Origin: Chondrinema litorale
GTDB taxonomy: Bacteria > Bacteroidota > Bacteroidia > Cytophagales > Flammeovirgaceae
Direction: 5' to 3'
DNA: 64,000 nucleotides
Assembly (NCBI RefSeq): GCF_026250525.1
Contig: NZ_CP111063.1
Location: forward strand, 36,319-100,318
In this document: positions 62,989 through 64,000 of the stretch, piece after piece
Layout: the number at the start of each line of letters is the position of its first letter
Position numbering within the stretch: position 1 is the first letter of the stretch
The notes under the pieces: model-generated
What the model saw: only the letters and a program-made list of their open reading frames with translations
Told to the model about the DNA's origin: nothing
Databases searched by the model: none
Made by a program: the position numbers and the translations under genes

Positions 62989-63993
62989 ATGGATAAATCT
63001 CTGTACATATCATATCTTCTCCATACTCACGGGAATTATACCTGTACCCACATGGCAGCCCATTCTATGGATGTCAGTCATGACCAAGTCACGCGTTTTC
63101 TAGCCCATTCTAAATTTACCTCTTCCGACCTGTGGGATATTGTCAAGGGCCATCTCCAAGATAGCGCAGACTCATTTATCCTTGTCGATGACAGTGTTCA
63201 GGCAAAGAGGTATTCCCGGTATATAGAATTGGCCAAAAGGCAGTACTCAGGCAATGAGCATGGCCTAGTCAATGGGATCAATCTGGTAAACATGGTACAC
63301 AGCAATGGCATTGATGGGGATTACTATCCTATCGATTACCGAATCTACCACCCAGAAACGGATAAGAAGACCAAGAATGACCATTTCCAGGAGATGTTCA
63401 CCCGAATGACCATGCGTAAAGACCTGAAAGCCAAAAAGATACTTTTTGACAGCTGGTATGCTTCCATGGACAACCTTAAGCTTGTGCACAGAAGCGGCTG
63501 GACATTCTTCACTACCCTGAAGAGCAACCGCCAAGTCAGCCTATCCAGAGACACAGGGATGCAGGCTGTGGGCACAGTCGAGCTTTCCGGTAGGCAACTG
63601 CTGGAAGGCGTACAGGTCAAACTCAAAAAATACCCTTACCCCGTCAAATTATTCAAGATAGTCTCCCTAAACGGGGACATTGAATGGGTGATCACAAATG
63701 ATCTATCGGACAGGATGAATGTATTTGAGGCCGAAAACGAATCCCAGATCAGATGGCAGATTGAGCAGTTCCACAGGGAATACAAACAGCTTACAGGCTC
63801 TGAGAAGTGCCAATGCCGAAAGGCAATCTCCCAGAGGAACCATCTAGCTTGCTGCTACCAGGCTTGGATAGGGCTGAAACTCCTTGCAAAACAGTTGAAA
63901 ACAACACTCTATCAAATCAAAGTACTTCCGTTCAGCAACTATCTTAAACAGATTCTTGCTAATCCTATTATCATTTTTAACTTAAATGCGTAA
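62989..63993 (+). CDS. IS701/IS4-superfamily DDE transposase
   Basis: About 334 residues from the ATG at 62989 (MDKSLYISYLLHTHGNYTCT); the frame opens eight codons earlier at a TTG. The DDE residues are in SADSFILVDDSVQAKRYS, in AKKILFDSWYASMDNLKLV and in the C-terminal WQIEQFHREYKQLTGSEKC, and ELAKRQYSGNEHGLVNGINL fits the IS701-like branch. All three acidic positions are intact, so the enzyme is probably active. Codon use is clearly different from the neighbouring genes (many GCC, CTG, AAG, ACC codons). The last codon is within the right inverted repeat. Confidence 0.92.
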   Translation: MDKSLYISYLLHTHGNYTCTHMAAHSMDVSHDQVTRFLAHSKFTSSDLWDIVKGHLQDSADSFILVDDSVQAKRYSRYIELAKRQYSGNEHGLVNGINLVNMVHSNGIDGDYYPIDYRIYHPETDKKTKNDHFQEMFTRMTMRKDLKAKKILFDSWYASMDNLKLVHRSGWTFFTTLKSNRQVSLSRDTGMQAVGTVELSGRQLLEGVQVKLKKYPYPVKLFKIVSLNGDIEWVITNDLSDRMNVFEAENESQIRWQIEQFHREYKQLTGSEKCQCRKAISQRNHLACCYQAWIGLKLLAKQLKTTLYQIKVLPFSNYLKQILANPIIIFNLNA

Positions 63994-63999
63994 GTCCTA
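63987..63999 (-). repeat. Right terminal inverted repeat of the insertion sequence
   Basis: TGCGTAAGTCCTA; its reverse complement equals the left repeat. It contains the TAA stop (63991-63993) of the transposase gene. Confidence 0.92.
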
Positions 64000-64000
64000 A

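Larger units (their letters stand above)
62911..63999 (+). mobile_element. IS701/IS4-like insertion sequence, complete
   Basis: TAGGACTTACGCA (62911-62923) at the left is an exact inverted match to TGCGTAAGTCCTA (63987-63999) at the right, so both ends are inside the window, and the element is about 1.09 kb. It has one gene, and the stop codon of that gene lies within the right repeat. Base composition is visibly richer in G and C than the host DNA, a sign of recent arrival. Target-site duplication cannot be checked because the window ends one base after it. Confidence 0.9.

Noticed and set aside
1..64000. CRISPR arrays, tRNA or rRNA genes, riboswitches
   Set aside because: I looked for regularly spaced repeats, tRNA-like cloverleaf ends and known leader motifs by eye and found none; a covariance-model scan would be needed for a firm negative.

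Overview
The window is AT-rich chromosomal DNA from a Bacteroidota bacterium, most likely a member of the Cytophagales. Two SusC/SusD pairs, a FecI/FecR/TonB-receptor cassette, many Bacteroidota-type lipoproteins, a TAnnTTTG-type promoter element and M56/BlaI pairs all point this way. The host species cannot be named from the sequence.

Layout. 1-9.5 kb: end of msrB, an exported amidase, a membrane protein with three winged-helix-like repeats, an ECF sigma / FecR anti-sigma / STN-TonB receptor transduction cassette and a lipoprotein. 9.5-13.2 kb (minus strand): an M28 aminopeptidase, the broken C-terminal half of an S10 carboxypeptidase and a GAF histidine kinase. 13.5-32.6 kb (almost all plus strand): a SusC/SusD pair, an SDR oxidoreductase (minus), a GH29 fucosidase, a YdeP-type molybdopterin oxidoreductase, a vanadium-haloperoxidase-like lipoprotein, a DUF255 thioredoxin-fold protein, a large FG-GAP/ASPIC protein whose gene overlaps a CBM9-like protein gene, and a GHL10-like hydrolase. 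32.7-45.4 kb: a mannoside-use locus with a ManA-like protein, GH92 mannosidase, GH130 mannoside phosphorylase, a second SusD/SusC pair, a divergent DeoR regulator and a truncated second GH92. 45.7-52.5 kb: a small membrane protein, an M20 amidohydrolase, an IS630-type element with a nonsense-mutated transposase, a MerR/TipAS regulator with a textbook MerR-type promoter, two small exported proteins, and an ECF sigma with a membrane protein partner. 52.5-56.3 kb (minus): a GAF histidine kinase, an AhpD-like protein and a BlaI/BlaR1 pair flanked by two copies of the same perfect palindrome. 56.4-64 kb: small unknown proteins, a bacterial PARP (WGR, regulatory and catalytic domains, intact H-Y-E triad) with a small partner gene, a TlpA-like protein, two MORN-repeat proteins (the second frameshifted by an 11-bp tandem duplication), decayed DNA and a complete IS701/IS4-like insertion sequence that fills the right edge.

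How the parts fit. The centre of the window looks like a glycan-use region. SusC/SusD pairs would import oligosaccharides released by GH92 and GH29. GH130 phosphorolysis and a ManA-like isomerase would feed mannose phosphate into central metabolism, and a DeoR repressor probably senses a sugar phosphate. The 19-32 kb block adds redox or halogen chemistry of unknown connection. The right third is regulatory and more degraded: two insertion sequences and several broken genes lie between 44 and 64 kb.

No tRNA, rRNA, CRISPR array or replication origin was recognised. The best candidates for under-described biology are the PARP plus partner operon, the BlaI/BlaR1 locus with its duplicated operator and lipocalin-like BlaR1 sensor domain, and the overlapping FG-GAP/CBM9/GHL10 gene group.
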